Assembly (NCBI RefSeq): GCF_019320115.1 | Contig: NC_089584.1 | Span: forward strand, 75,020,791-75,084,790 | Reading direction: 5' to 3' | Length of the DNA stretch: 64,000 bases | Source of the DNA: Miscanthus floridulus | Taxonomy: Eukaryota > Streptophyta > Magnoliopsida > Poales > Poaceae | Part shown: positions 9,711 to 20,564 of the stretch, one piece after another | Layout of the letters: every line of letters begins with the position of its first letter | Numbering within the stretch: the stretch's first letter is position 1 | Made by a program: the position numbers and the translations under genes | The notes under the pieces: model-generated | What the model was told of the DNA's origin: nothing | Databases searched by the model: none | Seen by the model: the letters and a program-made list of their open reading frames with translations, nothing else

Positions 9711-12108
9711 AGAACAAGATGGTCATCATCCCCGGGATCCATGGCTACGCCGAACGGCCTCACATTCACCATCGGCCAGATCACCTGAACCACTGGCTCC
9801 GACAACTTCATCGCCATGACCATGGAGGAGGCGCGGATCCGATCTGCGTCGACCACTGCTTCACCGGCATCGGCTATGGCTCCGACCACGTTGGATCTAG
9901 CTCCGGCTACACCTGCATCGTCTTCGGCCACACCGACAACCCATCGTCCGCTTCCTCACTACAAAGGGAGGCAGATCGACAACACCGACCTGCTCGACTC
10001 CATCGATCGGGTCGACACCTAGCTTGCTGAAATCCTAGCTCTGGTAGATTCGATTCAAAATCAACCTACCGAACAAGTAACCACTACCCACAATAGATCT
10101 ACCCGACCAGCTCGGGCCAGTCATCCTGCATGACTCGGTACAAATCTCGTGGTCACGTCTACTCCTAAAGGGCGCTCTGTTCATCGCCGATCAGCCCCCG
10201 CAATGGGTCTCCGGTTCTCCAAGTGCGAAGCCTTGATGGAGAATTACCAGGCTCAGCCCTATGGCATGCGCAACTTCATCAACATGGTTCGGATTGAGGA
10301 GTATCAAGAAGGATCGGTCCACACAGTTCAAGAGGGTGGCTCAAGCTCCCTGTCCGGCATCGCATCTAATGGCTCCGTCCATACTGAGCTCCAGCATCGT
10401 GACAATGAAGAAGTTGAATACGATCTGGATATCCCAGACCACTCCCCGGGTTTCCCACGATTCCCATCTTTCCCACCAAGGCGAGGAGACTTGATCAATG
10501 TCGTCAGTAATGATGAGCCACTGACAGTTTGCAAAACAGAACAAGAAAGGCTAGCATGCAATATTGATCGGTTTAATCGCCGACAAGCCGAAGCCAAGGC
10601 AGAAGAGGAGGCACGACGCATAAGGGTCCAGCCACATGATCTTAACAATGCCTTTGATAGGGTAGGGGACAAGCAGGTCTTCAGGACTCCAAGTGCCAAC
10701 ATAGCTATTGCTATGGCGATAATGCAACTACTACCCAATACCCTAGAAATCCAGGTAGTTCGTGATGATATATAAGCTTACCTGATGGCTGCTATGGCCT
10801 AGACCGCAGAGATTGCAAATCAAGCTCGAGCTCCGTCCGTCTCAGTCGAATCAAGCTGCAGCCGCTAGTACTCAAGTCGCTCATAGCCACCCAACCAACG
10901 TGGCTCGTGCAACAACAACCCATTAGACAATCATCAAGGCGGAAACGGTGGTCACGATGGTGGTCAGGACGACATCCGCCGCGATTACCGGGATGACAAC
11001 CGCCAAGACAACCGCGACAATCACTGTGATAACCGTGGTCACAGGGTCAACCAGGGGGCAATCAAGATTGCCATGATGGCAATAACGATCTCCGCCATTA
11101 CATCGGAGAACACGATCTGTGCGATCGCATTAACCGAAGAGCCAATGATCGTGCATCCCATGAAAGCTATCGCTGTATGGAATATGATACCACCTATGGC
11201 CCTCTAGGTTTGAAGCAGTTTACCCCTTACCTTCGCCAAGTCATATGGCCCAAAAACTTCAAGCTCGAAAAACTCTAGAAGTACAACGGCAAGGAAAACC
11301 CTGAGTTATGGGTCATGCTCTACGAAACCGCATGTAGATTAGCCATGGCTGACGAGCACGTCATGTCTAATTACTTCCCAGTCGCCGTCGGCCATGCAGG
11401 CCACCAATGGCTGGTCAGCTTGCTGGTGAACTACTTTGATTCTTGGCAAGAGCTCAAGCAAGCATTCATCGACAACTTCATTGCTACTTGCGAACAACCC
11501 GGCAACAAATATGATCTACAGCGGATTCGAGATCGCAAAGATGAGCCACTGCATGAGTACGTCCGATGCTTCTCAGAGATGCACATCAAGGTCCCGTCAA
11601 TCTCCGACAATGAGGCAATCAAAGCTTTCATCATTGGTCTCCGCTTCCACGATGCCCTAAGGGACAAGCTCCTCCGCAAAAGACCTGAATCGGTCACAGT
11701 GCTCCTAGCCACTGCTAAAAAATATGCAGATGCCGATGATGCTAAAAAGATAATCGTCGAAGAAGCAGCAAGGGTTCCACGCTCCGACCACCCCCCACAC
11801 CGCGATGACTACCACGGCAACCGTGGTTGGAACAACAATTTTGATTGCCGCAACCAGCACAACGATTCCCGTGACCACCGCAACCAGCGTAATCAGCGGC
11901 GTAATCGCCGTGATTATTACAGGGGCAAGCGTGCTCGGGAAGATGACGACGAAGTCAACACCGTTAAAAAAGGTGGCGGACATCGCAACTAGGAAGAAGA
12001 CTATGCCAAAGCATTGAAAGGACCCTGCCAGCTCCATCCTAAGTCAAACCATACCATGAAGAATTGTCGTGCTCTCAAATCTATCTACATGCACCAACAT
12101 GCTCCGGA
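9711..12108 (+). pseudogene. gag of Gypsy element 1, interrupted
   Basis: Capsid-type coding sequence broken by stops into several frames. The N-terminal part is low in conserved features. At 11315-11720 a clear Retrotrans_gag domain contains YFDSWQELKQAFIDNF and LHEYVRCFSEMHIKVPSI. It is followed by a basic Arg/Asn/His-rich nucleocapsid stretch (NRRDYYRGKRAREDDDEV) and then a Cys/His segment, GPCQLHPKSNHTMKNC. Gag would package the element RNA in cytoplasmic particles. The stops and a change of frame near 12000 mean no complete Gag can be made here. Confidence 0.8.
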
Positions 12109-12109
12109 T

Positions 12110-13030
12110 ATATCCGACAAGCCTAACGACGCAGGGGAGCAGCATAATGAGGACAATGATGATGAAGACGCAGATCCCCGTCACAAGTATGTCAAGCCAA
12201 CCGACCACGTCCACACCATCATTGGGGGCAAAGTGTCCATCGAGACCAAACGAGAATGCAAGCTGCTCGCCCATGCTTGCTTGAACGTGGCCAACGCCGA
12301 CAACCTTATCGCCGATCCGCGGCTCCCTCCTTGGTCTCACCATGAGATCTCCTTCAGCAAAAAGGACCAATGGGCTACAATACTTGAGCTAGAGCGTTTT
12401 CCTCTGGTTCTCGATCCTTGTATCAATAAGGTTCAGTTCGATAGAGTGCTGATTGACGGTGGCAGTTCCATCGATATACTGTTCAAGAACAGTTTGCCAG
12501 CCCTGAAGATAACCTAGGCTGATCTCAAGCCATATGAGGCACAGTTCTAGGGTGTTCTCCCCGGACAGAGCTCCACACCTCTTGGGCAGATCACGCTACC
12601 TGTGCAATTTGGTACCCCAGACCACTTCCGCACCGACTACGTCAACTTCGTGGTCGCTAACTTCGAAGGCACCTACCATGCTATCCTTGGTTGACCAGCG
12701 CTCACCAAGTTTGTGGCCATACCTCACTATAGGTATCTGGTGCTCAAGATGCCTACTAAGAAGGGGGTTCTAACTCTCAGGGGCAACATATACACAGCTT
12801 ACACCTGCAAGGATGACAGCTTCAAAATAGCAGAGGCCCATGACCTCTCTATTCGCATGGCCGAGACCACGCTCGATGCCAAGAAGACCCCAGCTGACCA
12901 CCTGGAGATCCCAGAGCTCGAGGCCCATGCAAGAACATCATGTCCAAAGAGCACAAAGTGATCCAGCTGGTCGACGGTGATCCCAGCAAAATGGCCCTTA
13001 TTGGGGCCAACCTGGATCCTAAATAGGAAG
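12110..13030 (+). pseudogene. Retroviral-type aspartic protease region of Gypsy element 1
   Basis: The active-site block reads VLIDGGSSIDILF at about 12445-12485. Downstream, the flap/core region and a linker ending NLDP lead into reverse transcriptase. The reading frame is stopped by TAG at 12515 where Trp is usual, at about 12547 (also Trp), by TGA near 12692, and by TAG at 13026 before RT. The enzyme would cleave the Gag-Pol precursor. It is recognisable but not expressible from this copy. Confidence 0.75.
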
Positions 13031-13047
13031 ACGCGCTCGTCAGGTTC

Positions 13048-14195
13048 TTGAGGAGCAACGTGAGTGTGTTCGCATGGAAACCCGCTGACATGCCCGGTGT
13101 ACCTTGGAACTTGATCGAACACTCCTTAAATGTCGATGGCAAGGCCAAACCTATCAAGCAGAAGCTACGACGGTTCGCTCACGATAAAAAGGAGGCTATT
13201 AGAGTAGAAGTTACACGGCTTTTGGTAGCCAGATTTATCAAAAAAGTGTATCATCCGGAGTGGTTAGCCAACCCAGTTCTTGTACGCAAAAAGAATAATG
13301 AATGGAGAATGTGCGTTGACTACACTGATCTCAACAAACACTGCCCTAAAGACCCCTTTGGCTTACCTCGCATAGATGAGGTCGTAGATTCAACTGCCGG
13401 TTGCGAGTTGCTTTCCTTTCTTGATTGCTACTCTGGTTATCACCAGATCACTCTCAAAAAGGACGACCAGATCAAGACATCCTTCATCACGCCCTTCGAC
13501 GCCTACTGCTACACGACCATGTCATTCGGGCTCAAGAATGCTGGGGCTACCTACCAATGCGCCATACAGGCCTACCTCAAAGATGAGATAAAAGACGACC
13601 TTGTCGAGGCTTATGTTGACGATGTAGTTGTTAAAACCAAGGAAGCATACACCCTTGTCGACAACCTCGAACGTACCTTTGCAGCTCTTAACACATTCCA
13701 ATGGAAATTAAACCCAAAGAAGTGTATCTTTGGTGTTCCATCTGGTATATTGCTCGGCAACGTCGTTAGTCACGACGGCATACGCCCTAACCCAGAGAAG
13801 GTAAAAGCTTTCTTGGACATGAAGCCACCAAAAAGGTGAAGGATGTTAAGAAGCTTACCGGATGCATGGCTGCCCTCAGTCGTTTCATATCAAGATTAGG
13901 CAAAAAAGGACTACCGTTTTTCAAGCTACTCAAAGCATCCGAGAAGTTTGAGTGGTCAGAGGAAGCAGACGCTGCCTTTGCACAGCTAAAACAATTCCTT
14001 ACATCAGCTTTGGTCCTCACTGCTCCCAGAGAAGACGAAACCCTCCTTTACATTGCGGCAACTAATCAAGTGGTCTCCACTGCCATGGTGGTCGAGCGCG
14101 ACGAGCCCGACCACATCTACAAGGTACAGCGACCAATTTATTTTGTCAGTGAGGTGCTCAATGAATCCAAGACCAGGTACCCATAGATTCAGAAA
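13048..14195 (+). pseudogene. Reverse transcriptase of Gypsy element 1
   Basis: An open stretch of 263 codons holds most of the RT: VYHPEWLANPVLV, the fingers block WRMCVDYTDLNKHCPKDPFG, SFLDCYSGYHQI, MSFGLKNAGATYQ, and the catalytic YVDD box in EAYVDDVVVKT near 13607-13628. A frameshift near 13836 leads into the thumb and connection segment (GCMAALSRFISRLGKKGLPF), which ends at TAG 14184 where Gln is usual. The family makes cDNA from element RNA in virus-like particles. Compared with the protease region it is well preserved. Confidence 0.9.
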
Positions 14196-15498
14196 TTGAT
14201 CTACGCCATACTAATCACATCCCGAAAGTTGAAACACTACTTCAATGGATATCGCGTGGTGGTCATGACTGAGTACCCTCTGGGAGACATCATTCGCAAC
14301 AAGGATACAAACGGGCACATCGTCAAATGGGCAATGGAGCTATGCCCTTTCTCCTTGGAATTTGCAAGCCGTACTACAATCAAGTCTCAGGCACTTGTCG
14401 ATTTTATCGTCGAGTGGATAGACTTAAGCACACCTGCCTCTCAGGGGCCCGTCGAGTATTGGAAGATGTACTTCAATGGCTCTCTCAACATCGACGGCGC
14501 AGGAGCAGGAGTCCTTTTCGTATCACCATCTAAGGAGCAGCTCCGATATGTCCTCCGGATTTATTTCCCGGCGTCTAATAACACCGCCGAGTACGAAGCA
14601 TGCCTACACGGTCTGCGCATTGCGGTTGAGCTCAGTGTCAAACGTCTCTATGTCTACGGAGACTCGGCTCTGGTCATCAACCAACTCAATAAGGACTGGG
14701 ATATGACCAGCAAAAAGATGGACGCATACTGCAAATCGATCAGAAAGCTGGAAGGCAAGTTCTATGGCATCGAGTACACACATGTGGTCCGGGACAAAAA
14801 TCAAGCAGCAGATGCGCTGTCAAAGTTAGGATCATCCCGAGCCAAAGTCCCACATGGCGTATTTGTTCAAGACCTGCTCACGCCCTCCATCAAAGAAGAA
14901 GATCCCACGGTCGACAAGCCTCTAGACCAGCTATTGGTGGCTACGGTTCCAACGTCAAACACCACCAAACCACCTCTAACCACTAAGGAGACTGACTGGA
15001 GAGTACCTTTCATCAAGTACCTAACAAATGGTAGCGGTTACACCGATTGGACAGAAAACGAATGCCTGATGCGTCACAGTAAGCAGTATCTGCTTGTTGA
15101 TGGCAAATTGTGGCGCAAGAACATGAAGGTGGAAATCTTGATGAAGTGTATAACCCAGGAGGATGGTGAACATCTCCTGGACAAAATCCACTCTGACTCC
15201 TGCGGCAACCACGTGGCCTCGAGAACGCTAGTTGACAAGGCTTTTCGAGCAGGTTTCTATTGGCCGTCAGCCGTAGCCGACGCCGAGAAGCTAGTCCGCC
15301 ACTGTGAAGGTTATCAGTTCTTTGCCAAGAGAATCCACGTACTAGCACATGAGATTCAGACTATACCAGCCTCTTGGCCCTTCGCATGCTGGGGACTGGA
15401 AATGATCGGGCCTTTCAAACCGGCCCCTGGGAAATTTACATGCGTCTTTGTGCTGATCGACAAATTCTCCAAGTGGATAGAGTACATGCCCCTGGTCA
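14196..15498 (+). pseudogene. RNase H and N-terminal half of integrase, Gypsy element 1
   Basis: A 434-codon open stretch begins in the end of the RT connection. It holds an RNase H domain (YFNGSLNIDGAGAGVLF; EYEACLHGLRIAVELSV; YGDSALVINQLN; NQAADALSKLG) and an integrase HHCC finger in which the second Cys of HCEGC is replaced (HCEGYQFF). The integrase core then starts with the first catalytic Asp region (GLEMIGPF; Glu stands where Asp is usual) and IDKFSKWIEY. It breaks off there into LTR sequence, so the remaining catalytic residues and C-terminal domain are lost. Confidence 0.88.
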
Positions 15499-15589
15499 CC
15501 ATCTTGTTTGTAGCTTGTGCATCTGTCTGCCGATAATCTACTACCTTAGACATACCCCTAGGTAGACTGCTGACCATATTTCGTCGACA
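15497..15589 (+). repeat. Remnant of the 3' LTR of Gypsy element 1
   Basis: The stretch CCATCTTGTTTGTAGCTTGT through GTCGACA matches the last part of the 5' LTR with several changes and a short extra segment (GGTAGACTGCT). The rest of the 3' LTR, the polypurine tract and the integrase end are deleted. The intact GCAAA TSD shows that the deletion happened inside the element. Confidence 0.88.
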
Positions 15590-15594
15590 GCAAA

Positions 15595-16458
15595 TGATTT
15601 CAAACAAAAAGGTCACCAACAACGAAGTTATAAAATTCATCCAGATTTATAACTTTTGTTTGAACAATTTAAAATTCAAATTTTAAAATATGAGAGATAT
15701 ATAACTTTTGTTTTAGTCAAAGTTGTTGGTGGTTAGGTGTGAGGTTCATGGTTCGATTCTTGAGTGGTGAGGTTTATTTTGGATTTTTTGTGAATTGTGT
15801 GCGTAGGCCTACTGGGGTCAATTTGTGTGCGCAGGCCTACTCTACTGCCCCCGCGTGGACACGAGCCTACCTGTTGACTTGGGCTATCTTTACCTGGTAG
15901 AAAATAAATATATATAATAACTTGCATAGAAAATAATTACATGTTGATATCCTGATTCAAATCTTGTCACTGTCTTGTTTTTATTTTATTTTCTAGAGCT
16001 TTTAGCTCTACCTTATGAAAATTATATCTTTTTTATATGACCTAAGAGGAAGATGAATTTTTTGTTCTATTTTCCAAAAATAACTTTACATATAGAGCTT
16101 TTTTATATGACGTGAGATGAAGATGATTTTTTTGTTTTTTCAAAAATAGCTAGAGCCCATTAAAATACAAATGACAATGGGACCAAATTTCCAATTTATA
16201 GGTAAATAAAATTACAAACTAATATTGTCAATAATTTATGACAACTTTAAGGTAGCATGTTATGACGGAACATAGATCATCATAAACAAACTACTTCTCT
16301 TGGTTATGACGATTTTTATTGCGTCTTAATGACGAACACAAAATTTTAGTCAGAAAGTTATTCTCCTCCTGAAAGTCGTCATAAAATAGAATGACTTATT
16401 GACGAATTGACTCATCGTCACAAAAAAATTGTCATAGATTCTCAGATTTCTTGTATAG
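15595..16458. other. Right arm of CACTA element B, non-coding
   Basis: AT-rich sequence with no gene seen. From about 16200 it becomes rich in GACGA/TCGTC words, the right subterminal region, and ends at the degenerate terminus TTGTATAG. Confidence 0.7.
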
Positions 16459-16732
16459 TCTAGTCCCATTTAGAGCCATCAACCAAGATTAAAGGTTTAG
16501 TCACGGCTGGTAGCTCCAACTGGGACTGGAGGGTGACCTTTAGTCCCGGTTTGAGCCACCAATCGGGACTAAAGGTCCCCTCTTGCTCTCCTTACAAAAG
16601 CTACGCCTCTAGCCATTGGGCAGGAGACTTTAGTCTCGGTTGGTAGCTCCAATCGGGACTAATCTTTTCTTTAGTCCCGGTCCCAAAAATGATCGGGACT
16701 AAAGCCAACCGAAAGTCTATTCTCTACTAGTG
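16459..16732. repeat. Right subterminal repeats and TIR of CACTA element A
   Basis: Repeated TTTAGTCCCGGTT and ATCGGGACTAAAG motifs in both orientations end at CTACTAGTG, the inverted CACTAGTAG terminus. CTT follows as the TSD. Confidence 0.88.
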
Positions 16733-16735
16733 CTT

Positions 16736-16948
16736 GTTTTTGGCATAATCCATTAGATGATCATAAAACACTTATTACGGTATCTTTATTGTTGTAAAGA
16801 TTCAGCTAGACTCATCACCGGTATTATCGTCAGTTGTCAGATGTTTATGGTAATAATGCATGCAATGCAGAGGCATTATTCGAGCATATGTAGTTTCAGT
16901 ATGGTAAAACAAGCAAGGCAAGAGTAAAGAGTTCTCAGTGTGTGCTTA
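16736..16948. other. Short unique spacer after CACTA element A
   Basis: No ORF or repeat was recognised. This joins the left flank (before 2703) in the pre-insertion locus. Confidence 0.4.
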
Positions 16949-17301
16949 GGGGGTGTGTGCTTCCCGCCTTCTAAAATTTAATCCATATCACGTCGACTAC
17001 AGTAAACATGTTTGACATTATTTAAAGTATTAAACATAGACTAATTATAAAACTAAATATACACATTGAGACTAATTTATGAGACGAATCTATTAAGCCT
17101 AATTAGTCTATGATTTGATAATATAGTGCTACAGTAAATATGTGTTAATGATAGATTAATTAGGCTTAATAGATTCATCTCATGAATTAGTCACGGCTTT
17201 TGTAATTAGTTTTATTATTAATATCCGAACACCCGATATGATAATAGATATGATATCCGATGTGACACCTCCTGGACTTTATTTTCTGGATCCAAACACC
17301 C
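16949..17301. mobile_element. MITE with GGGTGT...ACACCC ends
   Basis: The segment starts GGGGGTGTGTGCTTCC and ends GGATCCAAACACCC, imperfect inverted repeats. Inside are the words CTAATTAGTCTATGATTTGA and its inverted partner (TTAATTAGGCTTAATAGATTC), a very common grass MITE body. It is AT-rich and non-coding. Superfamily is not certain; PIF/Harbinger- or hAT-type is likely. Confidence 0.6.
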
Positions 17302-17302
17302 T

Positions 17303-17427
17303 TTTTTGTTTGGCTGGGGCTGAAACGATCGTATGCGATCGTGAATTATTACTACTGGCTGGTTTGGTGTGAGAAAAAATACTATTCTAACTGAAAATTT
17401 ACGATCATTTATGACCAAGCGAACATG
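17303..17427. mobile_element. Short MITE, inverted relative to the copy at 18303
   Basis: The sequence from GTTTGGCTGGGGCTGAAACG to ACCAAGCGAAC has inverted ends. Its middle, TGTGAGAAAAAATACTATTC, is the reverse complement of the GAATAGTATTTTTTCTCACA core found in many grass intergenic regions. It abuts the preceding MITE. Confidence 0.5.
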
Positions 17428-17429
17428 CT

Positions 17430-17857
17430 ACAGAACTTCAGCAGGGTTTGAAGGCATGGGTGAATCGGTCAATCCGTCCGTCGGGCTCGGCAGCCTTGAC
17501 TGGACTGGACGAAGCTGAGAGTAACTTTTGCCTTTTGGAAGTTGTATGTGTACTGTCGTCTCGTCTGGGCCGGCCCTTTGACCTCCATGGCTGTAACATT
17601 CTGAATCATTTTGCACGAGTTGAGAAAGTGATGCACGACGTGATGAGAATTGAGATGCATGTTGCATGGCATAATTTTGGCCAGGCAGGATGTCACGAGA
17701 CGGCGCGCGCCATCTCGGCCTGCTGAAATCATCAGCAACGAGCGGCGCCAGAGACCAGCAGAACAACGCTGACCAGTGACCAACGCACTATGTTTGCCAA
17801 AGAAATCTCCGGACCGCTCCGCCCCCTTGTTTCCTCCAATACCCGTCTTTTTCCTAT
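17430..17857. other. Unassigned sequence, no gene supported
   Basis: Overlapping ORFs of 60-130 codons on both strands show no recognisable domain and no consistent splice structure. GC is higher than in the flanks. Confidence 0.4.
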
Positions 17858-18302
17858 GAACCATTCAAATGCAGCACCTGCCTTCAATATTCATGTGTTC
17901 TACCATAAATATTGAAGGTGCTGGTGTTCTCTAATTCAAAAGTCAAAACATTGTACCAAATGTTGCCTTTTCTGTTCAGGAACAAATTACTGCCATGTTT
18001 GGCCATGGTTCATATTTTAAACGAGAAAAATCTGCCGTAGCCGTTTGACTATTTACATGTCAAGTTGTCAACATGACTTGCTTTTTCTACAACTTTTGAT
18101 CTGCAGCTGCAGGATATGCAGACAAGACGAAGCACAGCAGAAAGGGAGAAAGATGGTAGCACTGGTGCCAAGGACCAAAACTTCACGGACCGTGTTACCT
18201 CGTACCCACCGAGGTTAACCGAATTTTAGATCATTTTTACTCAAAATGTGCTGAATCCAAAAATTGTATTTTTTTTTACTCTCAAACTGCACAAAACATA
18301 CC

Positions 18303-18400
18303 GTTGTTCGCTTGAACTTATCAGCCCGGCTTATCAGCCATGATATAGTATTTTTCTCTCACAACAAATCAGTATAAGCTGGCTTATAAGCCGTAGAAAC
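18303..18400. mobile_element. Short MITE with TTCGCTTG end and AGTATTTTTCTCTCAC core
   Basis: GTTCGCTTGAACTTATCAGC, then TATAGTATTTTTCTCTCACA, then GGCTTATAAGCCG. This is a very common grass intergenic MITE body, related to the inverted copy at 17303-17427. Confidence 0.55.
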
Positions 18401-18550
18401 CATCGGCCGATTGAATTTTCAGATTTTGTTCATATATACACAAATTTTACTAAATTCGCAGAGAATGATCATGAGATCCCTATCATTTTCTTGTGAACTA
18501 TTCAAATGCAAAACTTTTAAATGTTTATGTGTCCTAAAATATCATGAGTT

Positions 18551-18880
18551 TACTTTCCAACAAAGAGCTTTAGATCCAAGGCAGGTAGCAGGTTTGTGTA
18601 AAGATGATATAAACCAATACCGCAGGGCAATGGAGGCGACGTTTCAGCAGGAGACAACGGCTGATTGATGAGTTGATGCAGGCTTCTTTTCCTTCTCGTC
18701 CCCAGTTTTTCTGCTGAGCAGGCTTTCTTTGTTAGGCTAAGTAGAATAGATGTTTAAGGTCCTGTTTTCCAAGTTGTAAAATAGTTTTGCTTTTGCTTTG
18801 CTTGTATAGTTTTGTTTCTTTTTCTATCGTCTAATAATATTTACGTCAAAGCTTTTGCCGTCTTCGCAAAAAAAAAAAAA
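18551..18880 (+). mobile_element. 5'-truncated LINE-like (or processed) insertion with poly(A)
   Basis: A 330-bp segment ends in a run of 13 or so A and is flanked by a 10-bp direct repeat ATCATGAGTT (18541-18550 and 18881-18890). The 3' part, CAAAGCTTTTGCCGTCTTCG before the A-run, resembles grass LINE 3' ends. Target-primed reverse transcription gives this structure. A short ORF remnant ends in a stop near 18666; its identity is not clear. Confidence 0.75.
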
Positions 18881-19134
18881 ATCATGAGTTCCAGGCATGT
18901 GTGGGTACTCTCGCGTGCAGTGCTCCCTAGCTATTTTCTCGATCGTGTTCTCTAATTCTAAACATTGTACCAATTGGCCTTGTCAACAAGACTTGCTTTT
19001 CTAGAACTTTAATATTTGTCCCGCGGAAAATGTGGTGGCAGAAGAGGAACCATATAGCATGTTTTTTTTTTCAGCAGGAAGGTAGAAAAGGTGGTGGCAA
19101 AAACCAATTATCAAAGGTTTTGCTACGGTACTAA

Positions 19135-20106
19135 GAAATGGTTGTGAACTATGGGTCTGGATGGCTATAATCACATATTACCTCATAAGAGGTTATAGAA
19201 GAAATATTTTTTAAAAAAGATAGAAATTAAGCAAAATTTTATGTAAATATCTATAATTTAGATCTCACATGCATGCAAACATGCAACCGTATATGGATGG
19301 TTCCCAACATGACATGGAACATTTTCTCTACCCCTACAATACACCAGTTAGAATTAATCTACAGCCACACAGTAAATACCTGCTCCACAGTCATAACTTA
19401 TGCTACATCCACACCCATAGATACACCTGGAAAATATAACACCATCGAAATGAAGACACCAGATCATCTCACAGTGCATTCTCTCTCCTTAGTCAACCAA
19501 ATCCGACGGCCATCGTTCAATGTGTCTGCTACTCCCCCACGGGCGCACGCCCTCCGTTCGCCCCCAGCCGCAGTGCCCGTGCCCCGCAGCCAGAGGAAGC
19601 CCCGCGGCTCCCTGGCGCACCGCGACTCCTCCTCTCCCACGCACACACGAGACGCGACGACTACTCTCCCACGACGTTGCGCCGGGACGGGAGGCCACCA
19701 GGGCGCCGGACCACAATCCGCAGCAGCAGGAGGCGCATCGGTGCTGTAGTCGTCCAAGCCCTCGGTCGCCGAGGAGACTGCATCCGGCCGGTCCTCGGTC
19801 TTGCAACGGTGGCGTGCACAGGAGGATGTCGATGGCGTGCGGATGCGTGCGCGGGAGGGGAGCCTCCTGGCAGCGGCGGCACGCCGTCACTGATGCTGGA
19901 GCAGGTATTAATCCGCCAATTCATGCCTCAGTTCGGAATTTAGGGTTCCAAGTTTGGGGAAAAAAATTGGGGATGATGGCGGCGCGGCGGAGGCAGACAT
20001 CGAGTAAGAGGCAGGTTTGATTTGTTCTGCATGTTATGGTCGTCGCCGGCGAATTAACGGGGCGGCAGGGTGGTCGTCGCCGGCGAATTACTTCCTGTTC
20101 GTGAGT
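19135..20106. other. Spacer with a GC-rich, CpG-rich segment; gene not established
   Basis: The first 350 bases are AT-rich. From 19495 to 20100 the sequence is GC-rich and has several overlapping ORFs, and ends in a near-perfect 20-bp direct repeat GGTCGTCGCCGGCGAATTA (about 20039 and 20071). This looks like the 5' end or promoter of a plant gene, perhaps cut by the Helitron-like element that follows, but no protein family is visible. Confidence 0.4.
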
Positions 20107-20483
20107 ATCTATATGTTTGGAATAAGAGAAAAAAAATACTAAACTACCCTTTAGTCTTACGGGAGAGTTTACGAGAGGAACCGGTGGTTCCTCCCAAGCA
20201 TAGTAACAAAGTTCTTAATCTATTATGTTATTTAGTACTTGTATATATTAAATTATGAGATAAATTTTGAAATGGATTACTGAATTGCTAAATATGTTTT
20301 AGCAAATTGCACATGAAATTTTTTAGATCCGCCACTGTTTGGTAGAGATCATGTCAACTAGCCATCTGTTGAGTCACTGTTTTAGGAATTTGTGAAAGCA
20401 TATGACGTCAGCCGTGTTGAATCATATAGTACTCGAGCACTAAAAACTTCGATGACAAATATTGCTTTCCACTTGCATCTCAG

Positions 20484-20564
20484 GTGGCTAAATTGCTAGA
20501 AGTTCTACCAAATCGATTGACAGCTGATGTGCTGGAGCAACTTCGTCTAAGTAAACAAGCATCG
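20484..20564 (+). pseudogene. Captured exon, unidentified gene
   Basis: An 81-base open segment between CAG and GTATAA borders encodes 27 residues starting VAKLLEVLPNRLTADVLEQL, helical in character. I do not recognise the gene. A further exon-like piece at 20676-20734 reads NLKQMLVDLLNEIAHLID and then stops, in agreement with a terminal exon of the same donor gene. The two are separated by about 110 bases of intron-like sequence. Confidence 0.45.

Larger units (their letters stand above)
9209..15589 (+). mobile_element. Gypsy element 1 (Tat-like), 3'-truncated, nested in element B
   Basis: The element begins TGTGGGGGTATT and ends in GTCGACA, flanked by a 5-bp target duplication GCAAA (9204-9208 and 15590-15594). 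The order is 5' LTR, primer site, gag, protease, reverse transcriptase, RNase H and the first half of integrase. The sequence then jumps directly into the last 90 or so bases of the LTR. The RT block KHCPKDPFGLPRIDEVVDST is characteristic of the plant Tat lineage of Ty3/Gypsy. Multiple stops make every ORF non-functional. Confidence 0.93.
7319..16458. mobile_element. CACTA element B, nested in element A
   Basis: The left terminus is CACTACAAGAAATCT. The right end reads AGATTTCTTGTATAG, its inverted copy with changes in the last bases. TCT flanks both sides (7316-7318 and 16459-16461) as a 3-bp target duplication. Subterminal parts at both ends are rich in TGACGA/TCGTCA words. No transposase is seen, so it is a non-autonomous element, about 2.8 kb long before the Gypsy insertion at 9209. 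It carries a host gene fragment on the minus strand. Confidence 0.82.
2703..16732 (-). mobile_element. CACTA element A (outer), carrying nested insertions
   Basis: The left end reads CACTGGTGCAGGACTGG and the right end, reverse complemented, CACTAGTAGAGAATAG. Both run into TTTAGTCCCGGTT-type subterminal repeats. The 3-bp target duplication CTT flanks both ends (2700-2702 and 16733-16735), which supports one original insertion of about 4.9 kb before it received element B. Internal minus-strand ORFs are a transposase-associated domain, an Ulp1-type protease and a GRF-type zinc finger, typical cargo of grass CACTA elements. All the coding parts seem damaged, so the element is probably non-autonomous. 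Confidence 0.88.
17858..19130. repeat. Diverged local duplication of a 400-600 bp segment
   Basis: Two direct copies share blocks in the same order: CTATTCAAATGC-like (17858 and 18491), GTTCTCTAATTC with CATTGTACCAA (about 17928 and 18946), ACTTGCTTTT with CTA.AACTTT (about 18076 and 18989), and a GGTGGTAGC/GGTGGTGGC..CCAA block (about 18152 and 19088). The second copy is lengthened by a LINE-like insertion, and a MITE lies between the copies. The divergence indicates age. No coding content was found. Confidence 0.6.

Noticed and set aside
17428..17864. 112- to 131-codon ORFs on the minus strand
   Set aside because: No start context, domain or second copy supports them, and they overlap in several frames.
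19464..20020. Long ORFs on both strands in the GC-rich segment before the Helitron-like element
   Set aside because: Overlapping frames of low-complexity Arg/Pro/Ala composition with no domain. Perhaps gene 5' sequence, but no protein can be supported.
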